This document shows positions 29,315 through 39,969 of a DNA stretch of 64,000 bases, one piece after another. Made by a program: the position numbers and the translations under genes. The stretch is from Streptomyces sp. NBC_00708 (GTDB lineage: Bacteria > Actinomycetota > Actinomycetes > Streptomycetales > Streptomycetaceae): contig CP108997.1 in NCBI GenBank assembly GCA_036226585.1, positions 7,068,001 to 7,132,000 on the forward strand. The letters are read 5' to 3'. Within the stretch, counting starts at the first letter, position 1; every line of letters begins with the position of its first letter. A model generated the notes under the pieces. That model was not told the origin of the DNA. It did not search any database and worked only from the letters and a program-made list of their open reading frames with translations.

Positions 29315-30676
29315 TCAGGCCATCTCGGGCTGCGGCTCCAGCTTCGGCGCGGGCGCCGCCTTCGGCTCCCACCGCCGGTCGAGCCGTACGTAACCGTAGA
29401 TCACCGATCCCATGGCCAGCAGGAGCAGCGGTCCGAACAGCCACGGGTAGTGGGCCATCTCCAGCGACAGATAGCGGTACGCCACCAGGAGCGCGGTGAA
29501 CACCACCGTGCCGTAGGCGACCAGCTGAACGGCCGACCGGTCCCAGCCGCGTTCGAGCGCGCGCATGCCCGTCTCGATCGTGAGCGTGAACACCACACCG
29601 GCCACGAGGTCAGCGCCGTAGTGGTAGCCGAAGCCCAGGGTCGCGGCGAGCGTCGCGACCAGCCAGAAGGCGCCGGCGTACTGGAGGAACTTCGGGCCCC
29701 TGCGGGAGTGGATGAAGATCGCGGTGGCCCACGCGGTGTGCAGGCTGGGCATGCAGTTGCGCGGGGTGATCTCGTCGAACGGCATGTGGTGGGGGGTGCC
29801 GACCGGGACGGCGGTCCCGGGCCACAGGTCGGCCACCGCCCAGTGCCCGCCGTCGGCGCCGTACGCGAAGATCGGGCCGACCACCGGGAAGATCATGTAG
29901 ATGGCCGGGCCGAGGAGACCGATCACCAGAAAGGTGCGCACCAGGTGGTGGCCGGGGAAGACGCGGTCGGTCGCCACGTTGCGCAGCTGGTACAGCGCGA
30001 CACAGACCGCGGCGACCGCCAGTTGCGCGTAGACGGCGTTGAGGAAGTGGGCGCCGGCCGAGCCGGTCGCCTCGACGAGCCGCCCCACCAGCCAGGACGG
30101 GTTGCCGAGCGCGTGGTCGGCGTTGGCCATGTACTGGTCGAGCACATCGGGGCGCGTCTTCGAGGTGATGAGCAGCCAGGTGTCACCGGTCTTCCGCCCG
30201 GTCACCAGGAGCAGACCCAGACCGACGCCCTTCAGGAGCAGCATGCGCTCCTGGCCCGTGCGACGGGTGAGGGCGATGACCGTGACCCCGATGATCACCC
30301 ACAGCGCGCCGTTCCCGAAGGGGTGTCCCTCGGTGACGGGGGCGTCGGCCACCCACCGGATCAGTGCGATGACGAGGTCGATGCCGGCCGCGACACCGAG
30401 CGCGATGAAACGCTGCCGCCAGGTGAGGACCACCATCATCAGACCCATGCTGGCGTACAGCAGGAAGCCCGACTTGGGTGCGACCACCACTTCCTGGACC
30501 TGCGTGGTCATCGGCCCCGGCAGGCCGTAGTGGCGTGCGGCGAACTCCAGCGCGACAAGGAACGCGAGCGTCACCACCGCCGCCGCCGTCCAGAGGATCG
30601 CCCGCGGCCGGCGCCACGCGGCGAAGGGTATTCGTCGGCTTATTCGCGAAAACGCCCGCGATGCTATAGGTATCAA
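29315..30676 (-). CDS. PAP2-superfamily membrane phosphotransferase (inositol-phosphoceramide-synthase-like)
   Basis: 453 residues, about ten membrane segments. The PAP2 active-site motifs are NCMPSLHTAWA (near residue 310) and GFGYHYGADLVAG (near 355), as in IPC-synthase-type enzymes that move a phospho-headgroup between lipids. The longest frame starts at a TTG (30676) with only a weak ribosome site; no better start occurs before the first helix. A C-terminal Pro/Ala/Glu-rich tail follows the last helix. Probably an envelope-lipid enzyme; the true substrate is unknown. Confidence 0.85.
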   Translation of the reverse strand: MIPIASRAFSRISRRIPFAAWRRPRAILWTAAAVVTLAFLVALEFAARHYGLPGPMTTQVQEVVVAPKSGFLLYASMGLMMVVLTWRQRFIALGVAAGIDLVIALIRWVADAPVTEGHPFGNGALWVIIGVTVIALTRRTGQERMLLLKGVGLGLLLVTGRKTGDTWLLITSKTRPDVLDQYMANADHALGNPSWLVGRLVEATGSAGAHFLNAVYAQLAVAAVCVALYQLRNVATDRVFPGHHLVRTFLVIGLLGPAIYMIFPVVGPIFAYGADGGHWAVADLWPGTAVPVGTPHHMPFDEITPRNCMPSLHTAWATAIFIHSRRGPKFLQYAGAFWLVATLAATLGFGYHYGADLVAGVVFTLTIETGMRALERGWDRSAVQLVAYGTVVFTALLVAYRYLSLEMAHYPWLFGPLLLLAMGSVIYGYVRLDRRWEPKAAPAPKLEPQPEMA

Positions 30677-30720
30677 TTCTCTGGCCGATGTCCTGGGTTT
30701 TGGTCAAATAGGTCGCTTTT

Positions 30721-30736
30721 CATGCCTTATGGCATG
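30721..30736. promoter_or_regulatory. Perfect palindrome upstream of the PAP2 transferase
   Basis: CATGCC-TTAT-GGCATG, a 6-bp-arm palindrome 45 bases before the start of the membrane transferase in an A/T-rich stretch. A dimeric repressor could bind here; the protein is unknown. Confidence 0.4.
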
Positions 30737-30844
30737 GTGTGCGGGCGATGAGGGTGGTCGCCGGGGTGGGATCATGCTAACCGAGCGGTTTCGACGGGTA
30801 TTCGCCGGTCATGGACGCGCGAAAAGTCCTGTCCCGAAAGAGGT

Positions 30845-30869
30845 GTAGCCCGCCACGGGGGCGGGCTAC
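30845..30869 (-). terminator. Terminator of the cellulase gene
   Basis: GTAGCCCGCC (30845-30854) pairs with GGCGGGCTAC (30860-30869) around a 5-base loop, 37 bases past the cellulase stop. Confidence 0.75.
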
Positions 30870-30905
30870 GGTGCTCCTCCTCGCGGAGCGGTGGGTGCGG
30901 GACGG

Positions 30906-32936
<2,031 letters not shown>

Positions 32937-33049
32937 TCATGTAGTGAAGGCGGCGGGGCTGGTGTGGCCGGCGCCCGCGACGTGCGCCGTGCGGGATGGG
33001 TTCCGGAATGAGGTGGACGCCCCCGTCTCGCGATGTAAGAATATGTCGC

Positions 33050-34246
33050 ATGACGCATGATCATGCATCGCCACACGCAGGCGACACCCTGACCTGGCCG
33101 ACGGGCTTTCTCGCGTACACCGGGCACGGTGGGCTGCGCGAGGAGGGCGACGACATCTCGATCGTCGCCTCGGACCGGCCGGCGGTGAGCGCCGCCGTGT
33201 TCACGCAGAGCCTCTTCGCGGGACCGGCCGTGGTGCTCAGCCGCAGACACGCCGCCGGGCGCAGCCTGAGCGCCGTGACCACTCTGGCGCAGAACGCCAA
33301 TGTCGCCACCGGGCGCCAGGGCGAGGAGAACGCCGCCGAGGTCGTCCGCCGCGTCGCCGGGATTCTCGGCGTCCCCGAAGGTGATGTGCTCATCGGTTCC
33401 ACGGGTGTCATCGGCCGCCCGCTGCCGATGACCACCATCCTCCCGCACTTCGACAGGACCGCCGAGCGGGGCATCGCGGCGTTCACGGCCGGCCCCCTGG
33501 ACGTGGCCCGCGCGATGATGACCACCGACACCCGCCCCAAGACCGCCGTCCGTACCGTCGGTCGGGCTCGCATCGTGGGCGTCGCCAAGGGCGTCGGCAT
33601 GCTGGAGCCCAACATGGCCACGATGCTGGCCTACGTATTCACCGATGCCGAACTGACTCCGGCCGACCTGGACGCCGCGCTGCGCGGGGCGGTGGACCGT
33701 ACGTTCAACTGTCTGAGCGTCGACACCGACACCTCCACCTCCGACACCGTGGCCGTCATCGCCAACGGGGCGGCCGGAGCGGTCGATCCGGTGCTGTTCG
33801 CCGAGGCGCTCGCGGACCTGTGCCTGGAGCTCACCCTTCAGTTGGCGAGCGACGGCGAAGGGGCCACCAAGCTGCTGCGTGTCACGGTGGACGGCGCCCG
33901 CGACCACGCGCAGGCCAAACGCGTCGCCAAGAGCGTGGTGAACTCACCGCTGGTGAAGACCGCCGTCCATGGCGCCGACCCCAACTGGGGGCGGGTCCTC
34001 ATGGCGATCGGCAAGAACACCGACGACACCGACATCCACCCGGACTCCGTCACCGTGAAGTTCGGGGACATCGAGGTGTATCCGGAGGAGCCCGAGGCGG
34101 ACACTCTCGGAAAGCTCGTGGACCTGATGCGGCGCGACGAGGTGGACATCGTGATCACGCTCGGCCTCGGTGAGGGCGAAGCGACCGTGTACGGCTGCGA
34201 CTTGTCGGCCGGCTACATCCGCGTCAACGCCGACTACACGACCTGA
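33050..34246 (+). CDS. ArgJ-family ornithine acetyltransferase/N-acetylglutamate synthase
   Basis: 398 residues from the ATG at 33050. The autocleavage site KGVGMLEPNMATML is present, cleaved before the Thr that becomes the catalytic nucleophile; NVATGRQGEENAAE and HGADPNWGRVLMAIG are further signatures. The enzyme moves acetyl from N-acetylornithine to glutamate. It is not beside other arginine genes here (neighbours: cellulase and a TetR unit), so it may be a second copy like the clavulanate-cluster oat2. The ribosome site is weak, so a leaderless or earlier start (32996) is possible. Confidence 0.9.
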   Translation: MTHDHASPHAGDTLTWPTGFLAYTGHGGLREEGDDISIVASDRPAVSAAVFTQSLFAGPAVVLSRRHAAGRSLSAVTTLAQNANVATGRQGEENAAEVVRRVAGILGVPEGDVLIGSTGVIGRPLPMTTILPHFDRTAERGIAAFTAGPLDVARAMMTTDTRPKTAVRTVGRARIVGVAKGVGMLEPNMATMLAYVFTDAELTPADLDAALRGAVDRTFNCLSVDTDTSTSDTVAVIANGAAGAVDPVLFAEALADLCLELTLQLASDGEGATKLLRVTVDGARDHAQAKRVAKSVVNSPLVKTAVHGADPNWGRVLMAIGKNTDDTDIHPDSVTVKFGDIEVYPEEPEADTLGKLVDLMRRDEVDIVITLGLGEGEATVYGCDLSAGYIRVNADYTT

Positions 34247-34251
34247 CGAGC

Positions 34252-34277
34252 CGGTCCGTCGCCCCGGCGACGGACCG
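34252..34277. terminator. Bidirectional terminator
   Basis: CGGTCCGTCGCC (34252-34263) pairs with GGCGACGGACCG (34266-34277), 12 bp with a 2-base loop, between convergent argJ-type and DoxX-like genes. Confidence 0.8.
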
Positions 34278-34279
34278 CG

Positions 34280-34648
34280 CTACACCCGTACGAAGGACCC
34301 CACCAGCACCGCCAGGGAAACCACGAGCATGCCGAGGCAGTTCACCCAGAACGTGGTGTTCAGCGCCCGTGCGCGGATGTGTGCCACGGCGGCGGCGATG
34401 AAGTAGACCACGATCGCCGCCGTCGTTGTCATCGCGACACCGGAGACCCAGAAGCCGACGACCAGGCCCACCACCGACGCGGTCTTGGCGGTGGTCAGCA
34501 CCCACCACCAGTCGCGCGGCAGCCGCACGCCCTCCAGGCAGTCGACGATGAACCGGGGCGGGCGCAGCATCATCGCCGCGTCGCCGGCCTGGATGACGAG
34601 CAGAACCACCACCGGCCATACGGGGGAGGGGAGTTCGGAGAGTGTCAT
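34280..34648 (-). CDS. DoxX-like small membrane protein
   Basis: 122 residues with four hydrophobic helices; the pattern RPPRFIVDCLEGVRLPRDWWWVLTTAKTAS and the late NTTFWVNCLG segment fit the DoxX-like family. It follows the TetR gene after 3 bases and is clearly co-transcribed with it, so the regulator probably controls its own operon. Physiological role unknown. Confidence 0.7.
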   Translation of the reverse strand: MTLSELPSPVWPVVVLLVIQAGDAAMMLRPPRFIVDCLEGVRLPRDWWWVLTTAKTASVVGLVVGFWVSGVAMTTTAAIVVYFIAAAVAHIRARALNTTFWVNCLGMLVVSLAVLVGSFVRV

Positions 34649-34651
34649 CGG

Positions 34652-35257
34652 TCAGTTCCCTTCCTGGGCGGCGACGAACGCGGCGATGGTCCGGAGCCTC
34701 ACCGCCGTCTGCTGGTGGTCGGTCGTTCCGGCGGCGAGCAGCATCAGTTCCCCCAGGTAGCCGGCGAACATCACCTGCGCGCCGAGCCGGGCCCGCTCCT
34801 CGGGCATGCCCGCGTTGACCATCGCGGCCGTGAGGTTGTTCTCCGTGAGCGTGCGCAGCGCGCCCAGGGCGGCGTTCTCGGGCCGGCCACGGGCCAGCGT
34901 CCGGAAGTACGCGCGGGCGAGGTCGTCGTTCTCGGCGAACAGCCCCAGGAACGGGTCGAAGTAGTGGGCCAGATACTCCACGGCGGGCTGTGCGGTCCCC
35001 GCCTCCGCCGGTTCGGGCGGGGCGGGGATGCGGTCGGCGATGGCCTGGTCGTACACCAGGCTCAGCAGCGATTCCTTGTCCCCGACGGTCATGACCGCGC
35101 CCACCGAAACCCCCGCCTCGGCAGCGATCTGACGCACCGTCGTGTTCTGGAAGCCGTGCTCCGTGAAGAGCTGGGAGGCCGCCTCGACGATGCGGGCGGC
35201 GGTCCGCCGCTTCTGCGCCGCGCGCGTTGACTGAACCTGTTCACCGAACACGTTCAC
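34652..35257 (-). CDS. TetR-family regulator
   Basis: 201 residues. The N-terminal helix-turn-helix is at about residues 20-65 (RIVEAASQLFTEHGFQNTTVRQIAAEAGVSVGAVMTV), the rest is a helical ligand domain. The GTG start has no Shine-Dalgarno sequence but sits inside a pair of GAAC/GTTC dyads, suggesting a leaderless, self-repressed transcript. Co-transcribed with the DoxX-like membrane protein. Confidence 0.9.
   Translation of the reverse strand: MNVFGEQVQSTRAAQKRRTAARIVEAASQLFTEHGFQNTTVRQIAAEAGVSVGAVMTVGDKESLLSLVYDQAIADRIPAPPEPAEAGTAQPAVEYLAHYFDPFLGLFAENDDLARAYFRTLARGRPENAALGALRTLTENNLTAAMVNAGMPEERARLGAQVMFAGYLGELMLLAAGTTDHQQTAVRLRTIAAFVAAQEGN
35232..35256. promoter_or_regulatory. Double dyad overlapping the TetR start codon
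   Basis: GAACCTGTTC (35233-35242) and GAACACGTTC (35246-35255) are two 10-bp dyads set 13 bases apart on the forward strand, covering the first codons of the TetR gene. This is a plausible autoregulatory operator. Confidence 0.45.
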
Positions 35258-35286
35258 AATGTACGGGGGTGAGCGCGCCCATGCAA

Positions 35287-35320
35287 GAGCCCCGGCCCGC
35301 GCAGTGGCGGACCGGGGCTC
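35287..35320 (-). terminator. Terminator of the LLM oxidoreductase gene
   Basis: GAGCCCCGGCCCGC (35287-35300) pairs with GCGGACCGGGGCTC (35307-35320), 13 of 14 positions, 11 bases beyond the LLM-class oxidoreductase stop. Confidence 0.75.
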
Positions 35321-35330
35321 CGGAAGGGCT

Positions 35331-36221
35331 CTACAGCTCGTCGCCGAACGCGTCGGCCAGCTCGCGGTACTCGGCCAGCGGCAGCCCCGTCTTCCCCTGG
35401 CCGGCGGTGACCACCTGGAGCGCCACGTGATTCGCCCCGGCGTCGAAGTACTCGTTCGCCCGCCCCTTCACGCGCTCGGCGTCCCCGAGGGCGAAGAGGG
35501 CGTCCAGCAGACGCGCACTGCCCCCGTCCTCGAAGTCGCTCTCCGTGAAGCCGAGGCGCAGCAGGTTGCCCGTGTAGTTGGGCAGCTGGAGGTACATCGC
35601 CAGCATGGCGCGGGCCGTGTCGCGGGCCCGGTCGAGGTCGGTGTCGAGCACGACGGACAGCTCGGGGGCGAGCAGCGCGTCCGGTCCGAGGGCCTCGCGC
35701 GCCTCCGCCGTGTGCGCGGCCGTGACGAGGTAGGGGTGTGCGCCCAGCGCCCGGTCCGACGCGAGCTTCAGCATCTTCGGGCCGAGCGCCGCCAGCACCC
35801 GGTGCCCGGAGCCCACGGACGGGTCGGCGGCGTCCAGGGCGTCGAGGTAGGCCACCATCGCGCTGTACGGCTTCGTGTACTGGGGGGCCAGCGCGTCGTG
35901 GCTGACGCCCAGGCCGAGGACGAAACGGCCCCGGGCGTTCGCGTCGATCGCGGAGATCCGGGCCGCCACCTCCTCGGCGGTGTGGTTCCAGATGCTGAGG
36001 ATGCCGGTGGCGACGGTGATGGCCGAGGTGGCGTCGACGATCGCGGCGGCGTCGTCGGGCGAGGGGCTGCTGCCGAGCCACAGCGTCCCGTATCCGAGCG
36101 CCTCGATCTCCGCGACCGCCTCCTCGATCGCCTTCTTTCCGTCGGCGTCCACCCGCGACGGGTGCAGCGCGCCGTTCCAGATACCGACCCGGCCGAACGT
36201 CTCATGTGTCTCAGAAGTCAT
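35331..36221 (-). CDS. LLM-class F420-dependent oxidoreductase
   Basis: 296 residues. Luciferase-like TIM-barrel features: GRVGIWNGALHPS at the start, GTLWLGSS, AITVATGILSIWNHTAEEVA, and GRFVLGLGVSHDA, the cofactor-binding region of F420-using members (near residues 95-110). It should oxidise or reduce a small molecule with deazaflavin F420 or FMN. Divergent from an MFS transporter across 204 bases; both may serve one compound. Confidence 0.88.
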   Translation of the reverse strand: MTSETHETFGRVGIWNGALHPSRVDADGKKAIEEAVAEIEALGYGTLWLGSSPSPDDAAAIVDATSAITVATGILSIWNHTAEEVAARISAIDANARGRFVLGLGVSHDALAPQYTKPYSAMVAYLDALDAADPSVGSGHRVLAALGPKMLKLASDRALGAHPYLVTAAHTAEAREALGPDALLAPELSVVLDTDLDRARDTARAMLAMYLQLPNYTGNLLRLGFTESDFEDGGSARLLDALFALGDAERVKGRANEYFDAGANHVALQVVTAGQGKTGLPLAEYRELADAFGDEL

Positions 36222-36425
36222 GCCGGGGACAACAGCGCCGGGCTCCCGCTATTCCCGGGCTATTGCGATCGGGCCGGTTCCCACCCGACACGCCGTCACC
36301 GCGCCGCGTGGGCAACCCGTGTGGACGAGTCGCCGCGTGTGCGGCGGCGGCGCCGGGGCAACTGGCGGATATTGGATGCTCTGCGCCCCGCAGGACATAC
36401 CCGCCCGGACGAGGAGGCAGCTGCC

Positions 36426-37970
36426 GTGACGACCCCCGCCGCATCGGAGGGACCTGGAGACAGGGAACAACGCCCGGGTGGGGGAGGGGGCCCGGACCGC
36501 GATCCGCGCGACGAGGCGGCGGCGCCCGGTGACTCCGGGCTCGGCACCGTCACCACCGCCGTACCCGCCCGGCTGGACCGGCTGCCGTGGTCGCGATGGC
36601 ACTGGATGATCGTCATCGGCCTCGGCACGGTGTGGATTCTGGACGGTCTCGAAGTCACGACGGTCGGCAACATCGCGAGCCGGCTCTCCGAGGACGGGTC
36701 GGGCCTGGACATCACGTCCGCCCAGGTCACCGGGCTCGCCGCCGCCCTCTATGTGGCGGGTGCCTGTGCGGGGGCGCTGTTCTTCGGCTGGCTCACCGAC
36801 CGCTACGGCCGCAAGAAGCTCTTCATGGTGACGCTCGCGGTCTACCTCGCGGCGACCGCCATGACCGCGCTGTCCTTCAGCGCGTGGTGGTTCTTCCTCT
36901 TCCGCTTCCTGACCGGCTTCGGCATCGGCGGCGAGTACGCGGCGATCAACTCCGCGATCGACGAACTGATCCCCTCGAAGTACCGGGGCCGGGTCGACCT
37001 CATCATCAACGGCAGCTACTGGCTGGGCGCGGTCGGCGGTGCGCTGCTGTCGATTGTCATGCTGAACACGGACTACTTCCCCAAGGACCTGGGCTGGCGG
37101 CTCACCTTCGCCCTGGGCGTCGTCCTGGGCCTCGTGATCCTGCTCGTACGCCGGCACGTGCCGGAAAGCCCGCGCTGGCAGTTCATCCACGGCCACGGAG
37201 CGGAGGCCGACAAGCTGGTGGACTCCGTCGAGCGGGAGATCGAGGAGGAGAAGCACGAGAAGCTGCCGCCGCCGGCCGGCGAGATCACGATCCACGAGCG
37301 CAAGAGCATCGGCTTCGGGCTCATCGCCAAGACCGTCTTCCACAGTTACCCCAAGCGTGCGGTGCTCGGCCTCTCCCTCTTCATCGGGCAGGCGTTCCTC
37401 TACAACGCGATCACCTTCGGTTTCGGTGCGATCCTCACGACGTTCTACGACGTGGAGAGCGGTCACACCGGCTACTACTTCGCGGTGATCGCGGCAGGCA
37501 ACTTCATCGGCCCGCTGGTGCTGGGCAAGCTGTTCGACACGATCGGACGGCGCGTCATGATCGCCGGCACCTACATCCTGCCGGGCATCCTGCTGTTCAT
37601 CACGGCCTGGCTGTTCGACCGGGGCTCGCTGACCGCCAACACCCTCACCGCCTGCTGGTGCGTGGTGCTGTTCTTCGCCTCGGCCGGCGCGAGCAGCGCG
37701 TATCTCACGGTCTCCGAGGTGTTTCCCATGGAGACCAGGGCCATGGCCATCGCCTTCTTCTACGCGATCGGTACCGCGGCCGGCGGGATCAGCGGCCCCC
37801 TGATCTTCGCCGACCTCACCGAGTCCGGCGTCCCGGGCGACACCGCCCTCGCCTTCTCCATCGGCGCCGGCCTGATGTGCGCGGCGGGCCTCGTCGCCGC
37901 CTTCCTCGCGGTCGACGCCGAGCAGCGCTCCCTGGAGGACATCGCGAAGCCGCTGTCCCAGACGACGTAA
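36426..37970 (+). CDS. MFS transporter, sugar/metabolite:H+ symporter type
   Basis: 514 residues from a GTG with GAGGAGG 8 bases upstream; the frame is open much further upstream but without start signals. After a charged N-terminal tail of about 60 residues, twelve helices follow, with the MFS loop motif FGWLTDRYGRKKLF (about residues 120-133) and ESPRW after helix 6, as in sugar-porter/metabolite-H+ symporters. A charged cytoplasmic loop (EREIEEEKHEKLPPP) separates the halves. Substrate unknown. Confidence 0.9.
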   Translation: MTTPAASEGPGDREQRPGGGGGPDRDPRDEAAAPGDSGLGTVTTAVPARLDRLPWSRWHWMIVIGLGTVWILDGLEVTTVGNIASRLSEDGSGLDITSAQVTGLAAALYVAGACAGALFFGWLTDRYGRKKLFMVTLAVYLAATAMTALSFSAWWFFLFRFLTGFGIGGEYAAINSAIDELIPSKYRGRVDLIINGSYWLGAVGGALLSIVMLNTDYFPKDLGWRLTFALGVVLGLVILLVRRHVPESPRWQFIHGHGAEADKLVDSVEREIEEEKHEKLPPPAGEITIHERKSIGFGLIAKTVFHSYPKRAVLGLSLFIGQAFLYNAITFGFGAILTTFYDVESGHTGYYFAVIAAGNFIGPLVLGKLFDTIGRRVMIAGTYILPGILLFITAWLFDRGSLTANTLTACWCVVLFFASAGASSAYLTVSEVFPMETRAMAIAFFYAIGTAAGGISGPLIFADLTESGVPGDTALAFSIGAGLMCAAGLVAAFLAVDAEQRSLEDIAKPLSQTT

Positions 37971-37988
37971 CGCGGCCGGGCGCGGCCC

Positions 37989-38621
37989 TCAGGCCGGATC
38001 CGTCGTCGCGGACGCGGGTCCGGCCAGTCCGTGCAGCAGCAGCCGGGTGAGCGTGTCCACGATCTCGTCGTCGGAGATCCCGGGCCGGCCGGGCCCCGCC
38101 GTCGTCACCGCGAACGCGAGCTGCGAGACCATCGCCCCCATCGCCGCCGCCACCACGGCGGGGTCGCCCGGCAGCCGGTGGCCCCGGTCGCGCAGCCAGG
38201 CCAGGTGCTCGCGGAAGATGCCCGTGTCCCCGGCCAGGCTCGCCCAGGCGCGGCCCTCGCTCGGCGGCCCCGCGAACGTGGTCTGCATCAGCGCCACGAT
38301 CACCGGAAGATGGTCACGGACGACCCCCCAGGTGGCCGCCAGATGCGCGCGCAGCTGCGCGGGGTCGGTCAGGTCGTGGTCGGCCGGGTGCTCCTGCGCG
38401 CCCATCTCCGCGGCCAGTTGCGCGTGAAGATCGCCCACCAGGGCCTTGAGTAGCGCTTCCTTGTCCGCGAAGTGCGCGTAGAAGGAGCCGGTGGCGCGCC
38501 CGGCCTCGCGGGTGATGTCGGTGATCTTCGTATCGAGGTAGCCGCGCTCGGCGAACAGCCTGCGTGCCGCGTCCTTCAGTGCCGCCTCGGTCTCGGCGGC
38601 CTTTTCCTTGCGAACGCCCAT
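37989..38621 (-). CDS. TetR-family regulator (divergent to FAD monooxygenase)
   Basis: 210 residues. Helix-turn-helix at about residues 10-55 ([40 protein letters not shown] is the family core). Helical ligand domain behind it. Its start is 104 bases from the divergent FAD monooxygenase, and that space holds three tandem 15-base-spaced dyads, the expected operator of a repressor of this type that senses the monooxygenase substrate. Confidence 0.92.
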   Translation of the reverse strand: MGVRKEKAAETEAALKDAARRLFAERGYLDTKITDITREAGRATGSFYAHFADKEALLKALVGDLHAQLAAEMGAQEHPADHDLTDPAQLRAHLAATWGVVRDHLPVIVALMQTTFAGPPSEGRAWASLAGDTGIFREHLAWLRDRGHRLPGDPAVVAAAMGAMVSQLAFAVTTAGPGRPGISDDEIVDTLTRLLLHGLAGPASATTDPA

Positions 38622-38670
38622 CGGGCGGGGCTCCTTGTCGCTTGACGCGTGGTCGTGCGCTCCATCATAG

Positions 38671-38714
38671 TGAACACGAGTTCGGTGAATATTGATTCAA
38701 TGAATACTGATTCA
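38671..38714. promoter_or_regulatory. Three tandem dyads, 15-bp period
   Basis: TGAACACGAGTTCG (38671), TGAATATTGATTCA (38686) and TGAATACTGATTCA (38701) are each 14-base near-palindromes separated by one base, so they repeat at exactly 15 bp. They lie between the divergent TetR and FAD monooxygenase starts, the last one ending 10 bases before the monooxygenase GTG. Confidence 0.7.
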
Positions 38715-38724
38715 GGGGGCTGGT

Positions 38725-39891
38725 GTGAACGTCATCGTCGTCGGCGGGGGAGTGGCCGGAGTGGCGAGCGCCATCGCGCTGCGGCGGCTCGGCGTGGAGG
38801 TCGCGGTCTACGAGGCGTACGCCGAACCGGCAGGCCGGGTGGGCTCGTTCCTGAGCATCGCGTCCAACGGGCAGCGGGTGCTGCGGGCCCTCGGCGTCCT
38901 GGACCGGGTGCGCGGCGCGGGCATCGACGTGCCGCGCCAGCGCATGTGGTCCGGCTCCGGAAAGCTCCTCGGGGACGTACCGCGCGGACGGCTCGGCGGC
39001 GACGACCTGCACAGCGTGACCCTGATGCGGGGCGCGCTGGTCGAGACGCTGCGTGCCGAGGCGGTGGCCGCCGGCGCCCATGTCGTCACCGGTGAAAGGC
39101 TGGTGGACGCGGTCGCCACGGACACGGGTGTACGCGCGGTCTTCGCAAGCGGCCGCACGGCGGAGGCCTCCCTGCTCGTTGGCGCGGACGGTATCCACTC
39201 GGTGACCCGGACCCTGCTCGACCCGCGCGCACCCGTCCCCGCCTACGCCGGCCTGTACAGCGTCTCCGGCGTCTCCGAGGGCGTGCCGGCCGAAGCCGGC
39301 GTCTTCCACATGACGTTCGCCCGCAACGGCGCCTTCCTCCACCTCGCGGCCCCCGACGGCAGGGTCTGGTGGTCGGCCCAGGTCGCGAGCCCCGGACGAC
39401 CGGACCTCGACCGCGCGGACGACGCGTGGCTCGCCCACCTCGCCGGCCTGTACCGGCATGAACGCGTGCCGTCCGAGGTCCTCGCCGCCACCGTCGAACT
39501 GCACCGGCCCACGCTGACGCACACTCTGGACGCGGTGACGGTCCGGCACAACGACCGCGTCGTACTGCTCGGCGACGCCGACCACCCCGTGGGCGCCGGG
39601 CAGGGTGCTTCGATGGCCCTGGAGGACGCCCTCGTCCTTGCCCGGTCACTGGGCACGCAGACCTCCGTCGCGGCCGCACTCTCCGCCTACGACGCCGCCC
39701 GCTCGGACCGGCTCGCAAGGATGGCCAAGGCGGCGGCGGGCAACCGCGACTCCAAGACGGCGGGCCCGCTCGGCCGGTGGGCGCGTGGCCTGATGATGCC
39801 GCTGGGCATCCGGTTCTTCTACGAGAAGGCCACGGCCTGGCTCTACACGTACGACTGCGGCGAACTCCCGGGTGCCGCCCAGCGAGGCTGA
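38725..39891 (+). CDS. FAD-dependent aromatic-type monooxygenase
   Basis: 388 residues. FAD-binding GxGxxG in VIVVGGGVAGVASAIAL at the N-terminus, the DG motif VGADGIHSVTR near residue 153, and GDADHPVGAGQGASMALEDA near 292, the second FAD motif of class A monooxygenases. Such enzymes hydroxylate aromatic or related substrates with NAD(P)H and oxygen; many inactivate antibiotics. Controlled very likely by the divergent TetR. GTG start with a GGGGG site. Confidence 0.9.
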   Translation: MNVIVVGGGVAGVASAIALRRLGVEVAVYEAYAEPAGRVGSFLSIASNGQRVLRALGVLDRVRGAGIDVPRQRMWSGSGKLLGDVPRGRLGGDDLHSVTLMRGALVETLRAEAVAAGAHVVTGERLVDAVATDTGVRAVFASGRTAEASLLVGADGIHSVTRTLLDPRAPVPAYAGLYSVSGVSEGVPAEAGVFHMTFARNGAFLHLAAPDGRVWWSAQVASPGRPDLDRADDAWLAHLAGLYRHERVPSEVLAATVELHRPTLTHTLDAVTVRHNDRVVLLGDADHPVGAGQGASMALEDALVLARSLGTQTSVAAALSAYDAARSDRLARMAKAAAGNRDSKTAGPLGRWARGLMMPLGIRFFYEKATAWLYTYDCGELPGAAQRG

Positions 39892-39969
39892 CGTCGCATC
39901 CCGGGGCTTCGCACCGGTGCCCCGGAAACCAGGTGCGGGCCGTCCTCCCGGTGGTGTGGGATCGGCGGC

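Noticed and set aside
30721-30736. Palindrome as a possible insertion or attachment site
   Set aside because: Only 16 bases, no duplicate was noticed elsewhere in the window and no integrase or transposase is present; kept only as a possible operator.
35259-37970. 903-codon open frame ending in the MFS transporter
   Set aside because: The first 389 codons run antisense through the LLM oxidoreductase gene; a GTG with a strong ribosome site at 36426 fits the transporter start.
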